Source: Acorus gramineus
Lineage: Eukaryota; Streptophyta; Magnoliopsida; Acorales; Acoraceae
NCBI GenBank assembly: GCA_030737835.1
Contig: JAUJYN010000102.1
Span: forward strand, 52,593 to 116,592
DNA length: 64,000 nucleotides
Reading direction: 5' to 3'
The notes beneath the pieces were generated by a model. That model had not been told where the DNA came from and ran no database searches. It worked only from the letters and a program-made list of their open reading frames with translations. Within the stretch, counting starts at the first letter, position 1. Each line of letters begins with the position of its first letter. Positions 31,855 through 43,004 of the stretch are shown one piece after another. A program made the position numbers and the translations under genes.

Positions 31855-33012
31855 ATGGACATCCGTGAGTGGCATGGACCCGTCGTGGATGATTTGCTGT
31901 ATTTTCAGGGATCTCATAGGTCTCATCATGGATTCCAGGGCAAGGTATGACAAATGATGTGTTTTTCTCTAATGTTATTCTTCATATATGATTTTTTTCT
32001 TACTTGAATATATAATTTCCTTAAACAGACCGACTCCTCCAAGTTTACTATCCACATGGTGGCATTGCGTCACTGGGTCATGGATCCACGCATCGAGCCA
32101 TACGTGAGGGCATCGGGTTGTATTATTTGACAGAGATGGGATATACCAGATCAGATCATCGACTTCTACAAGCACTGACTGAGAGATGGAGACCAGAGAC
32201 CAACACATTTCATCTGCGACATGGCGAGATGACAATTACACTTCAGGACGTTGCTATTCTGACTGGACTACCCATTGATGGCAAGCCCGTGACTGGTATC
32301 ACAGACCACGATGATTGGGCCAGCGTTTGTGAGGAGCTGTTAGGTGTTGGCCCCCCTGCAGATAAGATCAAGGGTGGAAGAATTTTTCTCTCGTGGCTTA
32401 AAGAAACCTTCAGCATCGTACCAGATGTTGAATTGGACGACGATATCCTCCAGCAGTATGCACGTGCATACATCTTATTTGTGCTTGGATCAACAATCTT
32501 CGCCGATGGCACAGGAAATAAGATACATGCGTGCTACCTTCATTTATTCAGAGATTTTGAGGATGCTGGTCGATATTCATGGGGTGCAGCTGCGTTGGCC
32601 CACTTATATAGAGCATTGTACAGAGGTAGTGTGCTTGGAGAGAGGATGTCGGCAGGATCTCATGGTTTTTATTCTTTGCTACAGGTAATATGCAAACCCT
32701 AATTTTCATCCATACATACTAAATTTGTTTTTTTTCCTGTGTTACTAAAGATTTTGTTCCAATGCAGCTATGGTCGTGGGAGAGATTACATGTGGGACGA
32801 CCGTCATTGCATGATCCGGATTTTATTCTTGGAGATCGACCTTTGGGAGCAAGGTAATGTCAATATTTTCATCTTCTTTTGTCAATTCATAGAAGATCAT
32901 ATATCATTAAATTCGATATTTCAGGTGGAAGGTGACTCAGAGGTTTGATGAAAACTCGCGTGTTATAGTTTTTTTTTTGTTCATGTCTGTTGGTGCATAC
33001 ATGGTTAAATAA
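31855..33012 (+). pseudogene. Plant mobile domain gene of MULE-2, four exons, one frameshift
   Basis: Exon 1 (31,852-31,944) gives MDIREWHGPVVDDLLYFQGS and ends QGK. Exon 2 (32,029-32,684) gives HWVMDPRIEPYVRASG, then after an apparent 1-bp deletion near 32,112 LYYLTEMGYT, ALTERWRPETNTFHL, GEMTITLQDVAILTGLPIDG and WGAAALAHLYRALYRG. Exon 3 (32,768-32,853) gives LWSWERLHVGRPSLHDPDF and PLGAR, and exon 4 (32,925-33,012) gives WKVTQRFDENSRVI and a short tail. All junctions are GT-AG and keep phase. These are hallmark PMD motifs; the protein lacks the C-terminal PYLP/PDYM part seen in the MULE-1 copy. The shift is a single base; otherwise the gene is well preserved. Without the shift, translation could start only at MYYLTEMGY (32,118). 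Confidence 0.85.
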
Positions 33013-33123
33013 TGATTTGTTCCATTGTTCCCTCTTAATTATTAATTAACTATGTAAAGCAGTTATATGAGGTTTGTTGTCTGCTTGTCTTGTTGCATAA
33101 TATAAAGTGCTAATATAGGGGGA
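32967..33123 (+). repeat. ~157-bp sequence repeated in inverted orientation at 40,199-40,355
   Basis: TTGTTCATGTCTGTTGGTGC, ATGGTTAAATAATGA, TTAATTATTAATTAACTATG and GCTAATATAGGGGGA occur here. Their reverse complements occur in the same relative order at 40,199-40,355 with very few changes. It begins in the last PMD exon and covers its 3' flank. Confidence 0.88.
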
Positions 33124-33454
33124 TCAAAATCTGTTTAAATCATGAACATAGAACCTCCATTTTTTTAAACCTGTTTAGATCATGAACATGAACCTCCATT
33201 TTTTTAAAATTTGTTTAAATCATGAATATCAAATAGCGTGTTCTTGCCATGGATTTCATGAGTTTTATTCAAACTAATCATTTTGGTTACTTTACCAGGG
33301 AATGGCTTTGGAGAAGATGAGATAGAGGAGATGTGCTTGCAGTCCAAGATGAGGTTAATCTTCGATTTAAAGTATGTCAAGATTGCGGGTTTCGGGGTTC
33401 GTAAATTCTCTACAAAGTACCGAAACAAAGAGGGATCAAACAACTTTATTTGAG

Positions 33455-33665
33455 AGCTTGATGTATTAAACAAGTTGAGGTTGATGTACTGAATTAAACA
33501 AGTTGATGTATTAAACATATTGAAGTTAGTGTACTTGTATTAAACATTTTGAAGTTAGTGTACTAAATTAAACAAATTGATGTATTAAATAAGTTGATGT
33601 GTTGAGGTTGATGTACTGAATTAAATAAGGCCAAACAGGCCGAGGTTGATGTATTGAATAAATGA
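33455..33665 (+). repeat. Minisatellite with GTTGATGTATTAAACAAGTT-type units
   Basis: Irregular repetition of GTTGATGTA(T/C)T(A/G)AA(T)TAAACA(A/T)(G/A)TTGA and GAAGTTAGTGTACT, about eight variants in 210 bp, in the 3' flank of the MULE-2 PMD gene. Confidence 0.8.
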
Positions 33666-33796
33666 GGCATAAATGAAAGATGTTTATGTTTTTTTTTCAT
33701 AGTTTCTGATAGACAACAGGATCCTTTATGTGATTTCTTTAAAAGAAAAAAAGGAGTGCAAGTTATCAATCACATTGAATGATTGAATCATCATTT

Positions 33797-33935
33797 TTAA
33801 ACAAAACACAATCTGTCTAAACACGACACAATCTGTTTAAACACAATCATTTTTGAACAAAACACAATCTGTTTAAACACAATCATTTTTGAACAAAACA
33901 CAATCTGTTTAAACACAATCATTTCTGAACAAGAT
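33797..33935 (+). repeat. 36-bp tandem repeat, about 3.5 copies
   Basis: GAACAAAACACAATCTG starts at 33,855 and 33,891 and partly at 33,927, with a variant from 33,799; the unit continues TTTAAACACAATCATTTTT. Confidence 0.88.
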
Positions 33936-34059
33936 TACATCTTCTACAGCTTGAGAATTAGGTAAATTAACCTCCTGTATACATGCATAGTCTCAAGGTA
34001 TATTAACTTTTAACTGTGGAGCAACTCATTTGTCAACTCGCATGTCAATCCATATAGTC

Positions 34060-34260
34060 TAACTGCTCTGTTTTATGGCCTATGCTTCAGCCATAGTCAT
34101 GGGATCATTCTTTGCCTTTGTTTCTTCTTCCTTTTCTCCTTCCAGCTGGTCAGCCAATTCTCTGCAACTTGCATAGCCTCTTCTTGCTCTTTCTTAAAAC
34201 GTTGCACTTCCTCCCCTTGCTACTACAGCTCAAACCATGTGTCCGCATCAACCCAAACAG
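34060..34260 (-). pseudogene. Gene fragment encoding a Lys/Glu-rich helical segment
   Basis: On the minus strand the translation reads VDADTWFEL, two stops, then GEEVQRFKKEQEEAMQVA. After a shift it reads RELADQLEGEKEEETKAKN and DPMTMAEA. The heptad-like charge pattern suggests a coiled coil. The sequence looks like a piece of a real protein but I do not recognise the family. A stop pair and a frameshift show it is dead. Confidence 0.4.
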
Positions 34261-34530
34261 GAAGAAGTAAATAGATCATCAGATTAACTACAAAATAGTG
34301 TTGCCAGGTTCATAATATCTCTTTCACATAGACAATTGAATAAAAATTTGATTCTACCCTACAAGAATGGTAGAATGAATGACATTGTTAAAATAGATCT
34401 ATGGTCTCCTAGCAAAAGCATTTTCTGAATTTCTGCCCTTCTCCTTATTTGAAACCTAGCTATTAGAAGAAAAAAAATAGCAGAAAAGTGGTCCATGAGG
34501 CTTAAATCCAAACAACCAAATCTATTGTTG

Positions 34531-34617
34531 GGCAAATTCAAGCATCACACACTGTGAGTCCATATGTATGATGCCCTGCCAAGTTCAAGCATCACACACT
34601 GTGAGTCCATATGAGTA
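34531..34617. repeat. ~48-bp tandem duplication
   Basis: TTCAAGCATCACACACTGTG followed by AGTCCATATG occurs twice in succession. Confidence 0.85.
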
Positions 34618-35423
34618 AAAAAACTGGTTTTACATAAGAAAATCACTAGGAAGTGCGCAGGAACTTAAAAAATTGTCCTTGTGGTTAAACATACAATACT
34701 CTATATATATTACACAGAAATAATGTATGCCTTTTAAATCCAGGAATTCAGCCAGCAAGGGATAGCTGAAAATTCTTCAAAAGACCAGTAAACCTTGAAA
34801 CAACAAGAATTTTGTTTAAATACACCAACATGAAGAAACTCCCTAGTTTATCAATGCAATAGCTAAGTGATAAATAAAGAAGTAACCATGTTTCTAATGT
34901 TCTTAGGCAATTAGTTGAGAAGAACATTACCATCATTATAATAAGTGAGAGGACAAAATGCACTCTCACTAAAATTTAAATCATAAAGTTATCTTATAGT
35001 TCAAGCTTGTTCCTTTACGTTGAAATTGAGGTCTTGCTTGAAGCAAGTTGTGCAGATCATAGTATTGCCTAGAGATTGGAAGAAGATCACAAGAAAATGA
35101 AACAAAATGTTCAATTAGATGATTCCATCGGCTTGCAGCAAAGCCTACTAGTAGGAGTTCCGGTTTCATACAGTACATGGAACCACTAAGAACCTCAAGG
35201 TTGCCTTTTCCAAATATAATTAACTGAATGGGTAAAAAATAATATACATGTTCATACACAAAATGTATTGCAAAAAAATGTGAATCATGGTGGGAAAAAT
35301 ATGTGACATTGATTGAAAAAATAAACAATTTTTCTATAAGCATCAGATAAGAATCACAAAAGGCACAATTAACTTGTATATCTGATTAGTATTATTGAAC
35401 AGTAAACATTCAACTAAGCATAC

Positions 35424-35555
35424 CTAGACTCGAAGGGATCACTCTGGAGCACTCCCTTGGACAAGTATACCGGAAGAAACTTGCCAACATCGTCTCTACT
35501 GTATTCAAAAGTCATCTGAGTTACATCATTGGTCCCAAATGAGAAGAACTCAGCT
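35424..35555 (-). pseudogene. Exon fragment of pyruvate phosphate dikinase (PPDK)
   Basis: The minus strand encodes [32 protein letters not shown] and [10 protein letters not shown]. This is the C-terminal PEP-binding region of PPDK, where plant proteins read [24 protein letters not shown] (from memory). It ends with TCTAG and a GTATGC donor-like site; the next expected PPDK exon is not visible. The fragment is flanked by a ~24-bp direct repeat (TGATCCCTTCGAGTCTAGG on the minus strand) at 35,421-35,444 and 35,560-35,583. It sits in MULE-2 noncoding DNA and is too short to function. Confidence 0.82.
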
Positions 35556-35846
35556 TGTTATACCTAGACTCGAAGGGATCACTCAGAAGCCTGTAATTTT
35601 TACCTACTTGGTAGGCTTCTACCTACTTGTAATATTTAGTGGTCTAATTTTTATTTATTTATTTATTGAGAGAAGTGGTAGGCCTCTCCCTTAGATTAGT
35701 AGCAAGGCAAAAGCCCAAAGCATACCAAAAAACCACATTGGGAGCACTGTATTTGACCAAACCAAAATAAAATCGTAGAGGAGATATCTACGAGGATATA
35801 AAAAATAAATCTTCAGCACACTCCTCGACAACTAAAACAAACCACA

Positions 35847-35999
35847 CATTCATCAAACCAATTCCAATATCATTCACATAAGAGCATAATCAAGACAGCT
35901 ATAGAAGAACCCTAGAATCAAGTAAAACCCCAAATCAGTGTGAAATCTGATTGATATTGATGAGATCCACCCAAAAAATCATACACGATCACACACATT
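35847..35999. repeat. 153-bp direct repeat, left copy
   Basis: CATTCATCAAACCAATTCC through ATACACGATCACACACATT is repeated at 39,924-40,076 with about five differences. The two copies bracket the solo LTR. Confidence 0.92.
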
Positions 36000-36327
36000 C
36001 AGATTGAATCTCATTAAACATGAATGAAACATGTGAGATATCATAGGATAAGGTGACTGTAAAATGAATGAATCATGTGAGATATCATAGGATAAGGTAT
36101 GTGGTGCACATGAAACTTAGATGAACAGATCAAGATGTTTTTCCTTGCTATGTTCTTTTCATTGCAACACCATATATAATTCCTTGCTGGCATCTGGAAA
36201 AAAAGCCCTCTTTCTTTTTTTGTCCCTTTTGAATTTTTTTTAATATGATTGGATCAAAATGTAGGCCATCAGTATCATTTAATGCCTTGACTTTGAAACT
36301 CCAAATAATTCAATTTCAGATTTCTTG

Positions 36328-39300
36328 TGTCACGCCCCAGGGCGGCCGTCCCCGGGACGCGGCAAGTGTATATAAAATATCAGAATCTACACAGGAGGTC
36401 AATAATATATCATACACAAACAACCAGAATGACACACAGATAACAAAGGGGCTGACATGATATATACACCAAATGCGGAAGCAAAAGACTGAATCTGTAA
36501 ATAAACATTCTACAGACTCGATACTCAATCATCTGTCCTGTGAGAGCCAATATACACAAATACAACTGAATATATACAAACGCGTGCCAAGCACGGAAAT
36601 AAAATACATACAGCCAAGAAGGGATGCTGATAGTCTCTGGCACTCGCGGAACATGGCGCTGCTCCGCTACTGAAGGAATCCCTCGGAAAGCTCCAACTGC
36701 TGCTCCGGCTCCAGCTCAGGCTCAGTGGCAACTGGGGAAAACATATGCGAGGGGTGAGCCACACGCTCAGTGAACAGCACAACCCATGCATCACAGACAA
36801 TATTGACCACAATTCAATTATTTATCCATCCTCTAAGTGGCATAACAACATAATCCAGTGGTTCGTACATCGCCGAACCACCACACCCTCACCCTCACCC
36901 ATCAATGGGTGACATAGGCTATTGGGACTGATAATCATCCAACCACAAATCCAGTGGGTCGCTCATCGCCAACCCACTACACCCTCACCCTCACCCTTCC
37001 ACGGGTGACATAGGATTTTGGGACTGACTAGGCTGTTGGTCACCCTTGGTCCACCGATAGTCTCTCCTCCACTCCGTAGGCCGCTGGGCTATCACCCCCA
37101 CAACTTCAGCACAGTCCGTCACAAATATCGGGAGGCGCCTACTGATGGGAGCCCTTAGAAGGGACGGCCTTTCTAACGCTGGGGCAGCCTCTACCGGATC
37201 CAACGAAGGGAACAGAACAGTCTATCCATACGCATATGATCCACTCGGATCCGCCGACAACACATCTCTACAACTCTAATGTCATGAACTCTTCAGAGTT
37301 CCTCCAGGGCGCATAACCAAGATGCGGGGAACATGTACAATAAAAGCAAGGGTGGAATATCATTGGGGGAAAGAAGCTCGGGAGGGCAGCGTGAGTTCCC
37401 GATATAGGACACCCCGACAACCAAACAAGGAACACGGAGTACCCTAACCCGGGTCTCACCGCTGTCCCCGCAAGGCCCCTCCCCTATAATATTCACTAAA
37501 TATGCTAATAATCATACCAGTTATATAACATTACTTATAATATTACTGGGACTAGAAACCTTGGGAGGGCAGCATGAGGTCCCGATACAGGACATCCCGA
37601 CAACCAAACAAGGAACACGGAGTACCCTAACACGGGTCTCAATGTTGACCTCGCAAGGCTCCTCCCTATAATATTATCTAAGGCATGCGATTTAACATAC
37701 ACTAGCATTTAATTTAATAAATAAACTAGTAGGACGCATGCATAGGCCAAGGTTTCCTATCATGAAAACAGGGGGCATGGTGCATGGCTCTTACACCTAT
37801 CCTATGGGTGCAAGTCCCTAACATACAAAGACTAGGGTAGCATGCATTCTACATTTAAGTCATGCAAGCATGGATTACATATTACAACGGTTAATATCAA
37901 TCCATGGTGCCCCAGGAGAGGCCGGTATACGCCCAAATGCGTACAACGCCTCTCTACTGGGTTGGATTGTCCCACTCACCGAAGCTCGGGTCGTCGCGCG
38001 ACCGCCTGTCAGGATCTGCAAGACAGACATTTATATGGTGAGTTAAAATCCACAACTACCCCAAAATACACAACATACACAAATAAATACCCAAAATCCC
38101 AAATCAAACACCCAACACTCGGGCAAACGTGCATACGACCCGCACGCACGCTAGCCCGAGCACCCCGGCAACCACCCGCACGGCCACCTGCCCCCGGATG
38201 CACCGCCGCGCCACCGCCCGCGCACCCAAGCGCACCGCCTGGCCCCTGCCCGCCGCCTGGACACACCGCCTAGCCTCCCGAGTGCACCGCGCGCCCACTG
38301 CGCCCCATCGCAGCAGCCCACGCGCACCCCGCACGCCTCGCGCTGGCCCGCGAGCACCCCGCACGCCCCGCGAGCAGCGCCTCGCCCCGCGCGCACCTCC
38401 AGCCCCCCATCCGCGCGCACCTACCAGCCTCTACCCGCGCGCACCACCCGCTCGCACCCACTGCACCGCGCACACGCCTGCGCCTCAGCCCAGCACCCGG
38501 TATCGGCGGCCCAGCACCCGACACTCAGCGCCCAGCACCCGGGACCCTCACCCAGCGCCCACACACACGCCCGCGCAGCACGCACCCAGCGCGCCTGGCA
38601 GCACGCGCCCAGCGCGCCTGCCAGCCTGCGCGCGCTGCTGCCCGCGCTGTCTGCCTGCGCGCGTCGCCGAGTGGCCCGAGCACCGCTCGCCCTGCACGCC
38701 CAGCCACTGCCCGCCTGATGCCCGAGCACCCCCTGCCAGCTGCCCGAGCATGGCCTGCCCAGCCGGCCTGCCCTGCTCGCACAGCCCGCAGCCAGTCTAC
38801 CCACATGCCTCCCCCCTGCACCCCCCGAGCGCACGCCCGCGCGCGCGCCCGCGCGCACGCGCTCGCGCGCCCGGCAAACTGGTGCGCCTGCTCCCAGCCT
38901 ACCCGGCTAGACCCCCTCCCAGCGCGCCTAGCACGCCAGCGCACTGCACGCCCAGCGTGCCTGCAGCACCACCCGAGCGCACGTCGCGCGCACCCCTGTG
39001 CGCACGCACCCGCGCGCCCGGCCACCTGGTGCGCCCACCTGCTGCGCCTGCTGCTAACACACCCGGAACTGCCGCCCAGCCTACCCGGACAGCCCAACAC
39101 CTAGACCGAGCCATCCAACCTCCACCACCCGCCACCCCCCGGCCTTCGACCACCTCCACAGCCCTCCGACGGCCACCCACCGCCGCCAACCTCCTCCCAA
39201 CCCCAAATCTACACCTCCTAACAAGCATCTAAGCATGAAAAAGAGAGGAAAGAGGCTTACCAAGGGGAGGAAGGGGAGTCCGGACGCTCTCCGCGCGCCG

Positions 39301-39844
39301 AAACCTTTCCCAAAAGGCTTCCACCACCCGGATCTACTCCCACCTCCGAGATAGGCCAAAACAGAGGAGAAGAGAGGGGGGACGGAGGGGCAAATCTCAC
39401 CGGAATCGGGATTTGAAAGCACCGGGGTGTAGATCTCGATCTACACTTCCTATGCTTTAGGTTTTTAGGTTTGAGGGGTCTAGGGGGCTCAAATCAAAGA
39501 AAAGGAGAGAGGGGAGAGAGAAAATGCATTTGGTAGGGATGATGAATACTGGTCAACCAAAAATTAGATTTCATTTATATAGCAAGTGACTTAAAAATTC
39601 GGATACGCCCCGGAACTGCGAAATTTTGGGAACGTTACCGGAATTCGATGAAATTTTCGTGAGAGGCCTAAAATGGCACCAGGACACCAAATATGCAGTT
39701 AGATTTCCAATCAGAGTCCTCTAACTCAGGACGATAGCTAACAGTCCAAAAATTAGCGGTTCCGATCGAAAACCGAAAAAAATAAAAAAACTGCCAGAAC
39801 GCTCCAACGGTTACCAGCAGGTTAAAAGTGACACATATATAACA
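36328..39844 (-). mobile_element. Complete solo LTR (~3.5 kb, Tekay-like chromovirus)
   Basis: The plus strand starts TGTCACGCCCC and ends ATATATAACA. Flanks are TCTTG at 36,323-36,327 and TCTTA at 39,845-39,849, a 5-bp duplication with one change. Read on the minus strand there is a TATA-like TATATAAATG near 39,575, a CT-rich leader, a CTTGGTAAGCC donor-like site near 39,260, a GC-rich tract, and the end GGGGCGTGACA at 36,328. No primer-binding site or internal domain is attached, so it is a solo LTR. It closely matches 13,632-16,736 over its GGGGCGTGACA half (CCGATAGTCTCTCC, CAAGGAACACGGAGTACCCT) but differs in the promoter half. A ~180-bp duplication of the CCCGATA(T/C)AGGACA(C/T)CCCGACAACC segment lies at 37,380-37,660. 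Confidence 0.85.
38140..39090. repeat. GC-rich CpG-dense tract of the 36-kb solo LTR
   Basis: Irregular repetition of CGCGC, CCCAGCGC, GCACCC and CCAGCACCC words gives long open frames on both strands (up to 367 codons, Pro/Ala/Arg/Thr-rich). These have no domain and no relatives that I know. The tract corresponds in position to the one at 15.3-15.8 kb but has almost no alignable sequence, so it evolves quickly. Confidence 0.88.
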
Positions 39845-39923
39845 TCTTATGCGTTTTCATCTGTTTTTTTTTCCTTTTTTTCTTTAACACTATTTCTCTT
39901 TCACACATTACACACATTATTTG

Positions 39924-40076
39924 CATTCATCAAACCAATTCCAATATCATTCACATAAAAGCATAATCAAGACAGCTATAGAAGAACCATAGAATCAAGT
40001 AAAACCCCAAATCAGTGTGAAATCTGATTGAGATTGATGAGATCCACCACAAAAATCATACACGATCACACACATT
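39924..40076. repeat. 153-bp direct repeat, right copy
   Basis: The second copy of the sequence at 35,847-35,999, in the same orientation, 80 bp beyond the solo LTR. Confidence 0.92.
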
Positions 40077-40198
40077 TAGGCATATGAAATTCAACAAAAA
40101 TATTCACACAGACTCACATAAAGATGAAATTAAAAAACCTATTTGAGGGAGAGAGAGGAACGACATCCTTCCGACCCCCTTCACACAGACTCACATTG

Positions 40199-40355
40199 TT
40201 CCCCCTATATTAGCACTTTATATTATGCAACAGGACAAGAAGACAACAAACCTCATATAACTGCTTTACATAGTTAATTAATAATTAAGAGGGAACAATG
40301 GAACACATCATTATTTAACCATGTATGCACCAACAGACATGAACAAAAAAAAAAC
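40199..40355 (-). repeat. Inverted copy of 32,967-33,123 (PMD 3' flank)
   Basis: Contains TCCCCCTATATTAGCAC, CAACAAACCTCATATAACTG and ACCATGTATGCACCAACAG, the reverse complement of the PMD exon 4/3' flank. It lies 7 kb away beyond a solo LTR. It may mark the second end of MULE-2 or a broken second copy. Confidence 0.85.
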
Positions 40356-40359
40356 TATG

Positions 40360-41700
40360 CTAATATTGTCCTTGAGAACAAAAAGCAAAAAACTAATCCC
40401 AAATAAGAAAAACATAATTCTGAATCACCCAAAACCACTGAATTACTGAGTGTAGTGGGATCAGAAAATAATCCGAACCACCTAAGTTCAAAACATTTTG
40501 GATCTCCATATTCAACAAACTCAAAAACATTTTCCTCTCTCAGAAATGCTATAAACCCTCTAAAGCTCTGTTCATCAATTTTTGAGGAAAAGCAATTTTT
40601 CCTTGTCCTTCACTCATACTCTCCTTAACACACTTGAAATCTTGAGTAGTCAAGCTTGTAAGTTCTTTATGTGGATTTTAGTGACTCAGAGCTTATGGGT
40701 GTGTGAGGAGTCCTATGCATTTAATAAAATAAACATATGCATTCATATGCTTCCTTGACCATCAACAAACAATTCCTCGGCCAATCATCATCAACAAATA
40801 ATCACTCAAGTTTCTTGAATATCAGTGCATACACTCCCCTAAAACACTCATACAAGAAACCCAGATAAATCTAGAACACACAGAATTCAATCTTTTTTAC
40901 ACACAATTCATTTTACACATCAAATCAAACATTGAGTAGAATAAAAAAGAGAACAATAAACCCAACAAAGAGACCGGGCATACCTAAATCACACAATTAA
41001 ATGATAGCAAACGATCTATTTTAAAACGAGCTAATGAACCTACACAAAATAATTGTGTTTATATATATATATGAAATCAAATTTACTCTGCTATGATGAA
41101 GTGAAATTCTCATGACTCGTATATAAAAAGCCAATTACCTCATACAAGAGCTTCAAGAAAACAACCCCCTATTTCTTGGATTCCCTGCAAAAACATAAAG
41201 ATTGTGAGATTAAGCATATAAAAATAATGATTGAAAAAAATGAAACATGACACATTCAGTTTACAACTCTCCTAAAACATGTGCCAATATCATATAATAA
41301 TATTTGATAGTAATCAATAATATCTCCATAGTAAGCATGGTATGATAATAAAGAACCAAAAGATGATATAACACTCATACAAGCATGTGTTTGGAAGTCA
41401 TTGCGAGAGAAATGAGTGGAACCAAGTGATTATGCAATTTTATAGCAGTCCCATATAGAGGTATGCAAAATCGAAGAACATTTGTTTAAACTAAGCATAC
41501 AGGAAAATGACCTGAAAATATAAAAGCAGGCAAAGTACAGATAAATTGCATATTAAATAACATACCTAAGGGCCATCCTCTGATTTTAAAAATATCAACT
41601 TTCATATGAATCTGTTACAAATTAACTTTGAAGAGGAACATTGGCCAAAAACATGCAGAAGTTTATAGAATTAATATAGGAAAGTATATATTTTAAAACA
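40360..41700. other. Noncoding AT-rich interval
   Basis: No recognised gene. A minus-strand segment at about 41,147-41,190 has TTTTTGCAG, a short open stretch and GTAATT, resembling a small isolated exon, but I cannot name it. Confidence 0.4.
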
Positions 41701-41711
41701 AACATGATAAA

Positions 41712-41935
41712 TTCCAAAGTTTAGCTATATACAAAAAGATGGGAACTCAGATGTCCCTCAAACTATACACTACAAAATATACATCTAAGAGGGTTGGTGA
41801 TGTTGCTTATATTATACCAAAAAAACCAAAGTTTAGTTATATACCAAAAGGATGGGAATTCAGACGTCCCTTAAGCTATACACTACAAAATGTACATCTA
41901 AGAGGTTTGGTGATGTTGCCATGGTAATGTTTCCT
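41712..41935. repeat. ~114-bp tandem duplication
   Basis: CCAAAGTTTAGCTATATAC, GATGGGAACTCAGATGTCCC, TATACACTACAAAATATACA and TCTAAGAGGGTTGGTGATG are repeated at 41,826-41,930 with about nine changes. Confidence 0.88.
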
Positions 41936-42399
41936 CCAGCAAAACTCAATGATAGAAACAAAAACTTATGATTATCTAACCTCCTTAGAAAGCTTAAACC
42001 CAATATTCACCTGTACAAATCAATTTGAAGACAAATAATGAATGCCAAAATTATATCAAAACATCCAACCCATCTACCCCAAAAGGCACAAAATCAAAAA
42101 ATTTAAGATATCCACATCAAAACAATCTGAAGAAAGTCAATTCTCAACAAATTCCAATGTAAATAAAAAAACCCATCTCTGATTCTGCAAAATTTCAAGC
42201 ACAACCAACATTCAGGAAAAAATCCAACAACCCCAAAACACAAACCTTCGATTATAAAAAAGAATCCAAGAAAGGCCCCAAAAACAGAAACCCAAATAAA
42301 AAAAATTAAAAAAAAACCTACCAAAAGCAGTCGTTGACGGGGGTCGCGGTCGTTGTCGACGGGGTCGCAGTCGCCGGTCGTCGTCACCGGGGTCACAGT
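41936..42399. other. Noncoding DNA leading into a CG-rich leader-like segment
   Basis: 41,936-42,315 is AT-rich without a gene. 42,316-42,399 repeats TCG(T/C)(T/C)GACGGGGTCGC-type words. On the minus strand this follows a CT microsatellite and ends with a GGTAGG donor-like site at about 42,319, so it may be a noncoding first exon like the one suggested at 17.8-18.0 kb. Confidence 0.3.
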
Positions 42400-42400
42400 A

Positions 42401-42431
<31 letters not shown>

Positions 42432-42470
42432 GAGAGACGGAGAGAGATGGGTTTCAAGAGAGAGAGAGAG
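42400..42470. repeat. (GA)n microsatellite
   Basis: Near-uninterrupted GA dinucleotides with a few interruptions (GACGGAGAGAGATGG). Confidence 0.95.
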
Positions 42471-42528
42471 ATGGGTTTCGTTTCGTTTTGTTTTTTTTTT
42501 TCGTTTTGTTTTTTTTTAAAAAAAACGT

Positions 42529-42600
42529 GGACCGTGCGATCGCACGGTCCTTAAACAAAGCGCACGATGGGGTGCACCGTGCGCACGGCCGCACCCCATC
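42529..42600. other. Two adjacent GC-rich palindromes, possible transposon end
   Basis: A perfect 22-bp palindrome at 42,529-42,550 (arm GGACCGTGCGA) is followed by a hairpin with arms GATGGGGTGC (42,566-42,575) and GCACCCCATC (42,591-42,600). The hairpin loop holds the palindrome CCGTGCGCACGG (42,578-42,589). A (TA)n run follows at 42,608. The layout resembles the palindrome pair at the MULE-2 left end, so this may be the other end of that element; the sequence itself differs. Confidence 0.5.
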
Positions 42601-42624
42601 AGCCCCCTATATATATATATATAA

Positions 42625-42960
42625 TTGGCCAAATCCTGAGAGTATATCTTTGGTCTCCTCATTGATGACTTGGATCTCTCAACCGTCCGATGTGAAGAGG
42701 TCAACAAGAAACCCTAGTATCATCCGAAATCCTCTATAAATAGGGGACAAATCCTCCCAAAGAAGATATGCACAATTCTTTTTGAAAATACTATCTTTTC
42801 GGCCATCTTGATTAACTTGAGCATCAAAGGGTCTTTCGCAGGTCCCCACCTCCCTGTGTCTTCGATATTCAAGGAGTGCTTCCCGGTGCACGACGGTCGA
42901 ACCAGGCGGAGGAGAACGGGAGTGGTCAGATCCGTTAACCCGAATCCGATAAGTTAAAAT
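42625..42960 (+). mobile_element. LTR-like remnant with TATA box
   Basis: CTCTATAAATAGGGGACAAA at 42,732 is a good TATA box. Downstream come CTTGAGCATCAAAGGG and TCTTTCGCAGGTCCCCACC, an arrangement common near the R/U5 region of plant LTRs. No internal domain or second LTR is found. Confidence 0.4.
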
Positions 42961-43004
42961 TCTACCCCTCCATAAATAAATATTGATTATGAATACTTGT
43001 GTGT

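Noticed and set aside
38129..39232. 367-codon open frame, Pro/Thr/Ala/Arg-rich
   Set aside because: Same cause: GC-rich repeat without stop codons; overlapping frames are equally long on the other strand.
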